From: Incurvaria masculella | Taxonomy: Eukaryota > Arthropoda > Insecta > Lepidoptera > Incurvariidae | DNA: 64,000 nt | Direction: 5' to 3' | NCBI GenBank assembly: GCA_946894095.1 | Contig: OX335642.1 | Span: forward strand, 28,717,021-28,781,020 | Part shown: piece by piece, positions 46,651 through 57,559 of the stretch | How positions within the stretch are numbered: position 1 is the stretch's first letter | Layout: each line of letters opens with the position of its first letter | The notes under the pieces: model-generated | What the model was told of the DNA's origin: nothing | Seen by the model: the letters and a program-made list of their open reading frames with translations, nothing else | Databases searched by the model: none | Made by a program: the position numbers and the translations under genes

Positions 46651-47365
46651 TACAAAAGGTAGCCTATATCCTTTTTCAGGACACAATCAATCTCCTTGCC
46701 AAACAATAATAACTATCTGTTCAGTCGTTTTGTCGTGTAAAGGTAACGAGCAAATAAACGAATAAACAGAGGTACGTTCGCATTTATAACTGTGAAAATC
46801 CACATATGTTGCGGCCAAATTATTTACACAAGTTCAGGTTAATTAGCTTTTTTTGGTAATATCATTTACAACGGCATACGTAATAAATACTTGACAGGTG
46901 TTTTTATGAATTTAAGATTTGTTCCTCCTGGTTTTCGTTTTTACAATATAAGCTATGATGACGAATATACAGAATACGGAGTTGTTGAGGAAAGGGGAAT
47001 TTCACTACGCAAATTACGAATACTATAATGCAGGGCAAGCTCTCAAACTCACAGTGACACTAGTGACAGCTGAGACGCGTTCGGAACAAATTAATTCATT
47101 CTTAGCAATCTTATTCTTAGCAAAATTATTGTTAATTTGTTTTCCAAGAATACGTTGATTTAATATAAAATTTATTTTATCAGGAAAGTCTTCCGCGTAA
47201 GGAATTAAAAAAAAATACTTACATGTTTCCATTACTATTGTTATAAATTCATATTAATAAAGTGCCCAGAGCATTTAATATGACATAAATAATGTTGCTT
47301 TCAAATCGAATGCAGTCAATTGTGTGGTTTGTATTTTTAATTACATTCTACGTTACTACTTTTCA
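46651..47365. other. AT-rich spacer upstream of IMPACT
   Basis: No gene was recognised. TTTTCAG ends at 47366 and could be an acceptor for the exon containing the IMPACT start codon. No TATA box or initiator was convincing. Confidence 0.35.
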
Positions 47366-47421
47366 GTGTTCTTCTCGAGGTTTTACTTGAAGTATTAAAA
47401 GTGGAGGAAGCTTCCAAATGT

Positions 47422-47451
47422 ATGATGGAACCCGACAACTTAACCAAACAG
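47422..47451 (+). CDS. IMPACT: IMPACT homologue, first coding exon
   Basis: Ten codons, MMEPDNLTKQ, end at the donor GTGACT (47452). They join in phase 0 to VEEIEALCSIYGEEW in the next exon, just as vertebrate IMPACT has a short leader before EEIEA-IYGEEW. IMPACT binds GCN1 and so restrains activation of the eIF2-alpha kinase GCN2 during amino-acid shortage; it acts in the cytoplasm. The upstream frame is also open back to about 47365 (acceptor-like TTTTCAG), so translation could start in an earlier exon; the double methionine at 47422 is the first available start here. The exon is short, so its limits are less certain than those of the others. Confidence 0.7.
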
Positions 47452-47738
47452 GTGACTGAGATTTTTAATTCTATTGCATACTTATAACCTTGCATTCTTC
47501 CTTTCCATTGCCAGTTTCACTCCGAGTTTTAGTTCGTCGTAAAGCTTTAAGAACTGTTAGTTTCAATTTGTGCATATTTAATTCATTGATTTCTCCTGTG
47601 CAAAGCAAGGACGTCCCCTTTTGACCATGCTTTGCTTTTACTCAACACTGGCAAAAACACTCTGTAATGTGTACACACATTACACCCTACACGAAATAGA
47701 CATAGCCTGTAATATTTATAAATAATTTATAACTTCAG

Positions 47739-47971
47739 GTGGAGGAAATAGAAGCTCTATGTTCAATCTATGGAGAAGAATGGCGAACGGAAAGCGAAAC
47801 GTCACGCTCGTACAGTACGGCGGTGTCGGAGGGTCCCTTGCAAGTCTTCCTGAGTGTGACGCTGCCCTCGAACTATCCTGCCGCTGCCCCACCCGTTTAT
47901 CAGCTTTCGGCGCCCTGGATGGATCGAAAGGAGAAGGAACAGCTACACAGAGAGATCGATCAAGTCTACCT
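47739..47971 (+). CDS. IMPACT: IMPACT homologue, RWD-domain exon
   Basis: This exon follows CTTCAG at 47738 and reads VEEIEALCSIYGEEWRTESE, then LQVFLSVTLPSNYPAAAPPV, YQLSAPWM. That is an RWD domain, the module shared by IMPACT and GCN2 that binds GCN1. The YP---PP motif (NYPAAAPPVYQLSAPW) is the RWD hallmark and closely follows vertebrate IMPACT (YPGTAPPIYQLNAPW). The donor is GTAGGT at 47972, leaving two bases (CT) of a leucine codon completed by A at 51113. The frame beyond would meet a stop immediately, supporting the donor. Intron 2 is 3.1 kb and holds two transposon-like elements. Confidence 0.93.
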
Positions 47972-48723
47972 GTAGGTGTATTCTCTGATGCCGCATCTCC
48001 AATATCTGCAGCTCAGATATCTCCGCCTCCAGGGAATCAGAAACGTACACTTGGTTTTTATTTATCATTATGCTGGGTGGTCTACCAAAAATACCAAGAT
48101 TTATTTATAGAAGATGAGTTCGTTTTGATTTGTTAAAACTTAACCTAAGAGGGCCATGTTCGGGCATGCATGTCTGTGCTAGAGGCAGACATATTGGAGG
48201 TACAGATGCTGGCGAAGATGTTGGGTATGTTGGGAATGTGGGATATAGTTTCCTACTACCTATTTTCCTAGCCAGCAATGTCGATGCTTGATTATAAAAT
48301 CATCAAACCGAGTATGCCGTGCTTAACATAAAACAAAGCGAGGCGCTAATATCCATGACTCAAGATATCAGTTGACCAATGATTTCATATCTCAATACTA
48401 AAGCGGTCAAGACAGCTGACTCGATTCTCGACATCTAACTTGCTTGCACTGACTTGCACTTCGCTAGCCATCTCATTATTTATTAGTGTTTATTCGGTGC
48501 CCTAATTGTTTAGAGATATCTAGGAGCATAGTGATGTACTAAATGGGTGGCGATTATGGCCTCAAGATTTCCATCCAATCAACGTGTTGAAATACTCTTT
48601 CCTTTTAGTCTGACCAAATATCAGCACAGCGCTAGACCTTGACAACTTAAATTATGAGTTTAAGATCACAGAACTTGCAGTAGTGGTCAAGTTCATTCAA
48701 ATAATATGCTGTAATCTCTAGCA

Positions 48724-48840
48724 GCAGTATTCAGAGTGGGCGGACTAACTTTAATACGCTGGACTAAACCGCTTTTTGTATGGTTAGTCCGGTGCTAATC
48801 TCGTACTAAGTTATGACAGGTTCTCTCTGAATACGACTGT
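48724..48840. mobile_element. Short foldback MITE in IMPACT intron 2
   Basis: CAGTATTCAGAG and CTCTGAATACGACTG are inverted ends, with inner GCGGACTAAC and GGTTAGTCCGG also inverted. About 117 bp. Confidence 0.65.
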
Positions 48841-49503
48841 AAATCTATTCGAGACATTGCCATCATTCGAATGATAAGCGTTAGTATACCTCGGGACTCC
48901 CCATTGCTGATAGTAGCTCTATTCTAGATTCTCTTTTACATTGCAACAATATAATTCGTTTTGAAAACAGTCAATACATTTTATTGCCTGGACATGTAAT
49001 CCAAATCCTGCTTCAGACAAATGTCCAAACAAAAAATACCTGCATATTTTCAAAATTTAATTGTTTATTGTTTATTTATCATCCATAGACAGTACACTGC
49101 ACTCGGATTTGTCATATTTTATCATTAGCCAGTTCGGGGAAATCCCAGCGAAGAAGAACTGGAAAGAAACTCCGCTGGTTTTTTTTTTCAACGTCCACTT
49201 AGTCTAAATTTACAAAAGTATTTAGACTCACAGATAAACACGCTAAATTAATATGAATTGACGAGAATCAGCAATTCATGTCATATGCAACAGTTCATGA
49301 CAAATATCAGTTTATTAGTAAAGACCATGCCCGCCATCTAGAATGTTGCCAATTGGAGCAAGCCAGTCCCCACAAACAGCACCCGTTCACGAGCATCACG
49401 CCAGGCACAGCCATCGCCTCTATCAACCATATTTTAGGGAATGACAATGCTTCATTGCATGGAGATTGTGCTGGGTCCGTGAGTCGGTGGTGATGGGCTA
49501 ACT
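48841..49503. other. Intron 2 sequence, unassigned
   Basis: TCCTGCTTCAGACAAATGTC near 49006 is a weak echo of MITE family Z. A 71-codon + frame at 49278-49493 looks repeat-derived. No exon. Confidence 0.35.
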
Positions 49504-50947
49504 CATAGCCTGCTGTATTGTTTTGTGTTTGTGTGTGTGTTACAAGCCGTGAAGTAGGATTCGCAGCGTCCCATTTTCAGGTAGTGGTAGGCGTACCGAT
49601 ATCTTAGCTTTGTATGAAGGCTCTTTCTATCTTATCGAGCTGAGGTCAAAATATTGTCGAAAGACGCTGATTCTAGCCTTGTTCTAGGTATTAATTAGCC
49701 TTTTCTTACTTAATTAATGTAACAGTATCTTTTAGCAATAGTTTTTATGAGTGAATGATCATAAATTGTTTGCTATTTCGTGATTGGAATTAATGTAACA
49801 AATTAATCATTTTATTAATACGTTATAATTAATTTGTTACTGTGAAAAATGTGCATTACTTTGAGAGTGGAGCTAAAATAAAATATATGTATTATTTATA
49901 TTTAGTTTATTGGTTCTTATTTTCTAAGCACAAATATCTCCAAACATAGATAGATATTAAACATTCATTTTCAATTATTGACGCAACTACCTAAGACACA
50001 AAAATATAATATTTACTACATATAATCTGCAAACATATACAACTGTACATGTCATCACTTGAATTAATGTTTTCATTAGTAAACATTATTTAGTAGAAAA
50101 ATATAGAGGACATCATATTTGTTAGATATATCTACAAAAATGGCATAATTTCTTTATGTAATAGAACCTGCCTCAAACACAAGGAAATTCATATCTACTA
50201 CATATTTATCAATGACAATTTTCCGCGATTAAGGCAGGCCCTGGGATAGCTCCTAAATACTATTTGCTGTGTTGAGCTTGACTAATGATAATGTAATATG
50301 TCTAGTTCAATATGTTTAATATGTACGTAGGTATATGAAGCTTCAGGAAGGAGTCATTTTAAAATACATATCTTTATCGTTTAATCTGTTGCCATGTCTA
50401 AATACGTTTTCACTTAAATATGCTGCTACATTGAACTTTCAGAATAGATATCGACATTATATATAGGATTCTACATTAAGAATTCTTCTTTATTACATAA
50501 ATCTAATCTTATTTAATCAAATAATGCATTTAGTGTGAAACAAAATAATTCTGAAACAAAATAAAACCACCTAAATTATATATAACTAAACTAGCTCTTT
50601 TATTTAACAGAATGGGACTATAAGTACTCGGAAACATTTAAATCAAGTCACTGTCACACATATTTTGGCGCACACACTTCACTAACTTTCTTGTGTATGA
50701 TTTTTAGAGGTTCACTGCTTGTAGAAACACCACTTATTTACATAATAACAACCAAATCAACACATTTGAGTCAAATCACGAACGAACGAATCAAGCGCAC
50801 TTCATAGCTGGCGGCACTAAGCATACTGAAAGGCGGGCCGGTACAATGTCGGAGCTACCTGCATGTAGACCTACGACTCGACGTACCGAATTTCTACTTC
50901 ACGGCTTGTAACACACACACAAACGCAAAACAATACAGCAGGCTATG
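49504..50947. mobile_element. Element with 54-bp long inverted repeats in IMPACT intron 2
   Basis: 49504-49557 and 50894-50947 are inverted copies that differ at one position (CATAGCCTGCTGTATTGTTT, GTGTTACAAGCCGTGAAGTA). Weaker similarity continues inward (CAGGTAG, GTACCG). The 1.3 kb between is AT-rich with no coding frame. Non-autonomous DNA transposon is the simplest reading; no target duplication was identified. Confidence 0.75.
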
Positions 50948-51112
50948 GCTAACTACATATCAATGGGGCAAAAGTAATGACGTACCGTTAAAAACTGTGT
51001 CAATGAGTGAGTGAGCGAGTTAATTCCCGTTCAATTGTTACAGAATCCCAAAGAAAGTTTCTTCTTAAATATTTTTTTTGCTGTAAACTAAGTGTGGTGA
51101 ACTTTTTTCAAG

Positions 51113-51251
51113 AGACAACATTGGGGAAACTGTAATTTTTCAATGGATTGAAAAAATCAGAGAGACATTACAGAACATCAAACAGTCGGAACAGGCAGCT
51201 AAAAGCAAAGATGATGACGAAACCTCCACGTTGGAATTGGATTTATCAAAG
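51113..51251 (+). CDS. IMPACT: IMPACT homologue, exon 3
   Basis: The acceptor TTTTTTCAAG ends at 51112. The first base completes a leucine codon, then DNIGETVIFQWIEKIRETLQ, a lysine- and glutamate-rich linker and ELDLSK; the donor GTATTA starts at 51252 (phase 0). It matches vertebrate IMPACT (QNIGESILYLWVEKIRDVL), the helix that closes the RWD domain, and then enters the variable charged linker between the RWD and UPF0029 domains. Confidence 0.9.
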
Positions 51252-51454
51252 GTATTAATCCTCATTTCTCATACATACTAGAATATATTTTTTTGAAAAT
51301 TGTAGATTTTATATTGGTTACTAGTATTTTTCTTATGCAAAACCTTTTGTTTTAAACAGTGATAACCTCCAAGTTATCACTGGTTTCAAATCCAAACATG
51401 TGCAGCAGCTTTGCAGTCTTACCACGGCTGGCCATAAAATAGTTATGGACCCAA

Positions 51455-51685
51455 ACTCATGATATTAGCCCAACACACGAAATTCCCGAAGGAATTAGGT
51501 GCAATGCCAGAACATTTGTTTTATGAACACGGCTACATCAAACTGGATGGAAAACACGGACAATTTTTGATTGCCCATCTTTTCATCCAATTATTGAACT
51601 CAGAAAGAAAATGCATGATGCATGAATTGGCTGGGGATTGAACCCATGACCTCTGGCCTAAGAAGCAAGGGCCGCGCTGAAATGA
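51455..51685 (-). mobile_element. tRNA-headed SINE next to IMPACT exon 4
   Basis: On the - strand the head near 51684 reads CAGCGCGGCCCTTGCTTCTT, then GGTCATGGGTTCAATCCCCA (B box), followed by the SINE body (CATCCAGTTTGATGTAGCCG, TGGCATTGCACCTAATTCC). Only about 20 bp separate its head from the exon 4 acceptor at 51705. Confidence 0.75.
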
Positions 51686-51705
51686 TTCATACTTTTATTT
51701 TTCAG

Positions 51706-51809
51706 TTAAACATCAAATGTCCTGAAATAAGTCACGGGGAAGTGATAACTGACAGAAAAAGCTCTTTCCAAGGTCATGCAGCCGTTGTGAACTCTATAGA
51801 AGAAGTAAA
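51706..51809 (+). CDS. IMPACT: IMPACT homologue, exon 4
   Basis: After ATTTTTCAG the exon reads LNIKCPEISHGEVITDRKSS, FQGHAAVVNSIEEV, corresponding to vertebrate IMPACT I-HG-PITDRRSTFQAHLAPV, the start of the UPF0029 (YigZ-like) domain. The donor GTGAGT begins at 51810, leaving AA, which C at 53970 completes to Asn. Intron 4 holds a piggyBac-type MITE and a hAT-type element. Confidence 0.92.
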
Positions 51810-52454
51810 GTGAGTGGAATAATTTTCTATCAAACATCTTTGGTTTGTTCGGGGCAAAGACGGCACTTTCCGATACAGGACAGAATCAGACTGGCTTAGA
51901 GCAACGCTTCAGCCCAAACGCTTGAACGAAAAAAGTGCAGATATGAATGTTAATTTGACTTTACTCATACTTATAATCCTTCTAATCTCATAAGGCAAAC
52001 GTGCAAAACTAAGGAATTTGTATCACAATAATAAAAAACTGACCTTATTTCCAATTTATACAAAATTTTACTCGAATTAACTTAGTGATAGGTTATTTGA
52101 TGGCTGACGTTTAAGGGATAGTTTTACCGATCTTGCTTCGGATTCGCATTCCACCTTGTAGAGGTGGAACAAAAATGAGTGATTCCGAACTGTTTTAATG
52201 GTCAGCAATAACGGGCGAGGTTGTACACGGAAATCATAGCCAAAACACAATTTCTTGCTCTTTCTTGCACCGAATGGATGGAGGAGCAGTCTGCCCGAAC
52301 AGAGCCTTTATATATTACTTATTTGATTCAAACTTTATAGGCTCCTATGTATGGTAGACACACTGGGAGGGTAAGTTTAATATTACTCAACATCCTCAAG
52401 TTGGACAGACTTCAAAAGTTTAATGACAGGTGATTTCAGGACAATTATTTTTAA

Positions 52455-52762
52455 CCCTTTCCCCGCCAGGAACGTATATATCCTTCAGAGCAAGGCATTC
52501 TGCAGGCGCCATTGTCGGATATATCCGACAGAAAACTACTCCACTTCAAACATTAATAAAACTTTACTAATTACGAAATAATGTGTATTATTTACATAGT
52601 TGCACAGTACATACTAGCGTTCAGTAGATTTCTACTGTTTCAACAGTGGAAACACACTATTTGCAACAAAACAAACAACAATTCAAGACTGCATATTATC
52701 GAAATAATTGTAGTGTGGCGCATTGAGAAGGATTATGCCAAAAAACCTTGGCAGTGAAAGGG
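52455..52762. mobile_element. piggyBac-type MITE
   Basis: TTAA (52451-52454, 52763-52766) flanks inverted ends CCCTTTCCCCGCCAGG and, reverse-complemented, CCCTTTCACTGCCAAGG. TTAA targets with CCCTTT ends are typical of piggyBac-derived MITEs. 308 bp, non-coding; inside lie paired GGATATATCC-like motifs (TCGGATATATCCGACA near 52525). Confidence 0.85.
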
Positions 52763-52936
52763 TTAACTAGCTGAGGATCCCGGCTCAGGTCAATTTTGTT
52801 TTGGACAAACATCAGAGCGGATCCGCTGCGTCGCATCGCTCGTATCTGCTATTGCTTCATTCTCCCTTAGCGTTCTTTCTGACTTTCTTCTTTTTGCCTG
52901 GCTCCTAAGGGTCGTAACATGCTAATAACCTGTAAC

Positions 52937-53622
52937 TAGGGAATGCAATCCCGATCCCGCGGGATCCCGATCTCGCGAGATCTCGTGTAATTTTTCGGGA
53001 TCAATCCCGACGCATCATATGACGAGATCCCGTTCGAGATTGACGGGATTGGGCGGCAATGGTCAGCGACGCTACACACGTCCACTCGGGGGCGCAAGCG
53101 GCGCGCTGACTGACGGCCGCGAGCGCCAGGAACGCCAAACAGCGTTAGAAAACGATTCCGACTATTTCCGAATATTAGCGACAGGTGACGAGTGGGACAG
53201 CTAATTTATAGAACTGTGTCGAGTAAGTGAGAAAGAGCGTGGAGAGGCAGTCATTTGTTTGTTTACGTCCGTCATTGTTTTAGTTGTGCAGTTGTTGTGA
53301 TTATTTTTTCATTTTCAAAATCACTCGTAGGTAACTACTTCCTAATTCCCTTGAAATATTCTTACTGTTTTGATTACCTAATCTACCTATGTTAATTTCC
53401 TTAAAACCTGATAATTATTTAGTTGGTAAGATTAAAGAATAAAGGTTTTTATTTTCTTTCGAGTAATATGTTATTTTAGTTAACTTGTTTGTGATAGTGA
53501 TATCACAAACAAGCAGTTATTAGCTTTTTCAGTCATCCGAATTGAACATTTTTTTAAAACTAGACGGGATCCCGAAAATTCGATCTCGAATTTGCAATCT
53601 CGCGTCGGGATTGCATTCCCTA
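52937..53622. mobile_element. hAT-type non-autonomous element
   Basis: The ends are TAGGGAATGCAATCCCGA inverted, 18 bp perfect. A perfect 8-bp target duplication CCTGTAAC lies at 52929-52936 and 53623-53630, the length made by hAT transposases. Both subterminal regions are crowded with GGGATC/GATCCC and CGAGAT motifs. A 61-codon frame (53019-53204) is not transposase. A hairpin (CTTGTTTGTGATA, TATCACAAACAAG) lies at 53484-53513. Length 686 bp. Confidence 0.9.
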
Positions 53623-53969
53623 CCTGTAACCTTCCTCAATAATTTGGCTTTAAAATGCAAAAATATTGTTTAAAATCTAATTGGTAGTTGCAGAGATTAA
53701 TTAGCAAACTTCAAACAAACTCCTCAGATTGATTGTATAGGTATAGACTGACTGACTGACTTTAGTTTTTCTGACTGTGTCACAGATGGTTCACAAATTG
53801 TTCAACAACTTTTTTTAAACACACACTGAGTTCACAGCATTATTTTAAAGCTCAGATTAGAGATTGTAAGATTAAAAAAAAACACATTTGTTATTTCTGA
53901 AACTATATTACTGAAAAAAATAATTTACAAAATCTAAAAGTATTTACCATTAGACCATATTTCTTCCAG

Positions 53970-54170
53970 CGCCGTTCTGTTCACGCTAAAGCAGAACAAG
54001 AAGATAGCAAATGCATTCCACAACATGTACGCGTACCGCATAGCGCGCGCCGACGGCCGCTCCACGCTGCAGGACTGCGACGACGACGGCGAGGCGCACG
54101 CCGGCGGCCGCCTGCTGCACCTGCTGCAGATACTCGAGCAGAGGGGCACCATCGTTGTCGTGTCACGCTG
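53970..54170 (+). CDS. IMPACT: IMPACT homologue, exon 5 (UPF0029 core)
   Basis: After TTCTTCCAG the exon reads (N)AVLFTLKQNKKIANAFHNM, YAYRIARADGRSTLQDCDDD, GEAHAGGRLLHLLQILEQRG, TIVVVSR and two bases of Trp. Vertebrate IMPACT has THNIYAYRIYCED, LQDCEDDGETAAGGRLLHLM and VMVVVSRWYGG in the same positions. The donor GTGAGC starts at 54171; reading through gives TGG TGA, so intron retention would stop at once. The following exon, expected to begin YGG...LGPDRF, was not found in the window. The last 90 bp of this exon are repeated nine more times downstream. The exon is strongly GC-rich compared with its introns. Confidence 0.93.
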
Positions 54171-55523
54171 GTGAGCTATTCTACTGTGACAGCGAAGCCA
54201 ACATGTACTAGACTAGGAGGTGCCCGACGACGGCGAGGCGCACGCCGGCGGCCGCCTTGCTGCACCTGCTGCAGATACTCGAGCGGAGGGGCACCGTCGT
54301 TGTCGTGTCACGCTGGTGAGCTATTCTACTGTGACAGCGAAGCCAACATGTACTAGACTAGGAGGTGCCCGACGACGGCGAAGCGCACGCCGGCGGCCGC
54401 CTTGCTGCACCTGCTGCAGATACTCGAGCGGAGGGGCACCGTCGTTGTCGTGTCACGCTGGTGAGCTTTTCTACTGTGACAGCGAAGCCAACATGTACTA
54501 GACTAGGAGGTGCCCGACGACGGCGAGGCGCACGCTGGCGGCCGCCTGCTGCACCTGCTGCAGATACTCGAGCAGAGGGGCACCATCGTTGTCGTGTCAC
54601 GCTGGTGAGCTATTCTACTGTGACAGCGAAGCCAACATGTACTAGACTAGGAGGTACCCGACGACGGCGAGGCGCACGCCGGCGGCCGCCTTGCTGCACC
54701 TGCTGCAGATACTCGAGTGGAGGGGCACCGTCGTTGTCGTGTCACGCTGGTGAGCTATTCTACTGTGACAGCGAAGCCAACATGTACTAGACTAGGAGGT
54801 ACCCGACGACGGCGAAGCGCACGCCGGCAGCCGCCTGCTGCACCTGCTGCAGATACTCGAGCAGAGGGGCACCGTCGTTGTCGTGTCACACTGGTGAGCT
54901 ATTCTACTGTGACAGCGATGCAAATATGTCCTAGACTAGGAGGTACCCGACGACGGCGAGGCGCACGCAGGCGGCCGGCTGCTGCACCTGCTGCAGATAC
55001 TCGAGCAGAGAGGCACCGTCGTTGTCGTGTCACGCTGGTGAGCTATTCTACTGTGACAGCGATGCCAACATGTACTAGACTAGGAGGTCCCCGACGACGG
55101 CGAGGCACACGCCGGCGGCCGCTTGCTGCACCTGCTGCAGATCCTCGAGCAGAGGGGCACCGTCGTTTTCGTGTCACGCTGTTGAGCTATTCTACTGTGA
55201 CAGCGAAGCCAACATGTACTAGACTAGGAGGTCCCCGACGACGGCGAGGCGCACGCCGGCAGCCGCCTGCTGCACCTGCTGCAGATCCTCGAGCAGAGGG
55301 GCACCGTCGTTTTCGTGTCACGCTGTTGAGCTATTCTACTGTGACAGCGAAGCCAACATGTACTAGACTAGGAGGTACCCGACGACGGCGAGGCGCACGC
55401 CGGCGGCCGCCTTGCTGCACCTGCTGCAGATACTCGAGCAGAGGGGCACCGTCGTTGTCGTGTCACGCTGATGAGCTATTCTACTGTGATAGCGATGCCA
55501 ACATGTACTAGACTGGTAGGTAC
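54081..55523 (+). repeat. 144-bp tandem array: 90 bp of IMPACT exon 5 plus 54 bp of intron, ten copies
   Basis: Unit starts (CGACGACGGCGA) fall at 54081, 54225, 54370, 54515, 54659, 54804, 54948, 55092, 55236 and 55380. The unit is the exon end (DDGEAHAGGRLLHLLQILEQ to SRW), the donor and 54 bp of intron to GACTAGGAGGT. The basic period is 144; copies 2, 3, 5 and 10 have one extra T (GCCTTGCTGC) that shifts the frame. Donors read GTGAGC in copies 1-7, GTTGAG in copies 8 and 9, and ATGAGC in copy 10. No pyrimidine tract precedes the exon-like parts, so separate splicing of copies looks unlikely. Confidence 0.95.
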
Positions 55524-56755
55524 CGACAAAATTGGTAATGATAACGTAAATGGTTGAAACTGGGTTCACAAGACCAACCCTCTGAAGCTGAATGTGTCAG
55601 TCTGCCTGCGCCAAGTGGTTGCGTTACCTAGATAAGGCGCCTTAAAAAGTAGTTATCGTTACTGCATTAGATGCATGAAAGTATAAGCACATACTTGCTT
55701 AGTAATCCCGAAACTGAACAAATCTTTTGTTGTATTTTCTAATTATAGACAATTTAGGTTACAGATATAACTATAGGTATATTTAAGTAAGTAATTAAAT
55801 AAGCAACTGGTTATTTTATAATTAATGGGAATCAATATGTCCAGATGATCAGTATATTCATCAGCAGGTACATATCGACCACTTGGCGCAAGCTGACCAA
55901 AATATTTAGCTTCAGAGGGTTGGTCTCTAAACTGTGAACCCAGATTCAACCATTTACCTTATAGTGGCCTAAAATTTCGTGACCCCCAGGAATAGTTTGG
56001 ACGGAAAGTTTCAAGAATATGGCAGTACGCATATTCAATTGTCATTTAGTGTTCATAAACACTAATACATACTTTTGCCAAAGGAAATTTTACTATGGAC
56101 CAGAGAAGCTCTACAACTTAAATGAGACCCTACCAACATAACGTGATGTCATTCCTCATATTTTGATATAGCAATTGATATGATTTACTTATTTTCACAA
56201 TAAAAACAACCCAGACGACACTTTGGAAAATGCATATTTGAGGTTATTTTTTGAAAGATTACTTTCCTTTGTGATTGTTTCCACACGAAAAGGCAAGAAT
56301 TTTGTCATATAGCCATAAATATTATGTTAATTCTCCCACAGTAGAATGACGATTATTCATATCAATTGGGACCGAGGCAATCCTGAAAAATTATCTCTTA
56401 GAAACATAGACTGATGACCATTGTCTTCCAAAATAGATGATAAAATATAGCGATAGCAGCGCCGGTCGGTCTCCATGAACTATTGAAATGTGACTGCAGT
56501 ATAAAAAGAATATAAAATGAATGCTGTACATACATCAAATCTGCCACGATGGCCCCATGTTACGGTCTGGGCTGCCACATATTGGATAGGAAATAAACGA
56601 CCGAAAGTACCACATTGTCCTTATACAATAATCCTTGTCAATATTTGAAAAATCTTGTTCTTGTTCTAAGTCAATGTACACTGCAGGGACGGGCAAAGTC
56701 TTTTTACTTTATTAAAACAACAATATTGTAAATTTATCATGTATGTGTGTTTTAA
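55524..56755. other. AT-rich DNA, probably IMPACT intron
   Basis: No exon, repeat or RNA recognised. I looked for the missing IMPACT exon (YGG then LGPDRF) and did not see it. Confidence 0.4.
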
Positions 56756-57297
56756 GGTGGCCCAACCCGGCGGCCTCAACTCATTTGCGGGCACGGTACA
56801 AAACCGTGCTGTTGCGCTCTGGGACCTTCTCTGTTTCTAAGAATAAGACAGGCTCCGTTATGAGGAAGATGCAACCTGTCCATAAAAAAGACAATGTGCA
56901 TAGTGTATGATTTGGTAAGATTTACGAAAATTTTAATTTCAAAACGACTTATAGCTAAAAGTGAACCACGACCGCTGTAGTCAAACATCTAACAAAAACC
57001 AAATAGATTATAAATCTTGATTAAACAAGCTATGTCTGATGACTAATCTTTTTAAGATGTTCTTACTTTATCATTGCGTAATCCATCTCCAAAGTAATTG
57101 TATAAAACGCGCGAAAAATCCGAACTTTCGGACGTTATAACTTAGAAACCAAACACAATTTTACAATGCCAATGGTCATCAGACATCTAGTTCAATCAAA
57201 TAAAGCTATATTGAGCAAAATTTTGGATCTCTGACAATAAATATAGGCGTGATCTTCTTTCCCCTTTTGTATGGGGAAATTAGCAGGTTGGGCCACC
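56756..57297. mobile_element. TTAA-flanked element, intact copy
   Basis: TTAA at 56752-56755 and 57298-57301 flanks inverted ends GGTGGCCCAACC. It is 542 bp, non-coding, with CGGGCACGGTACAAAACCGTG near the left and a TTGTATGGGG stretch near the right. It is the reference for the split copy at 36820-41688 and the partial copy at 33396-33622. The TTAA may be a target duplication (piggyBac-like) or part of the repeat. Confidence 0.85.
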
Positions 57298-57390
57298 TTA
57301 ATACTAAAATTTCATTTTGTTGTTTGCTTTGTATTTTTCATTTTCACTTTGTATTTTTTAAATACAAAACATTCTTCGAAAAAAAAATAT

Positions 57391-57418
57391 ATTATTATTA
57401 TTATTATTATTATTATAT
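57391..57418. repeat. TTA microsatellite
   Basis: About nine TTA units. It lies to the 3-prime side of the LINE relic at 57580-57985 (- strand) and may be the remains of its microsatellite tail. Confidence 0.75.
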
Positions 57419-57559
57419 TGTAATGCACTAGCAGCATTATGCTGATGCGTGCACTTCTTTTTATGCACTTGCACTTTTGTTTTTAAGCACTTGCACTTAT
57501 TTATTTATTTATTGTCTATGAACTTTTTTTTTTAATTTTTTTTTAATTTATATAATTTT

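Noticed and set aside
54717..55511. 264-codon repetitive open frame in the 144-bp array
   Set aside because: It is in a different frame from the IMPACT exon, so it is a by-product of a period divisible by three, not a protein gene.
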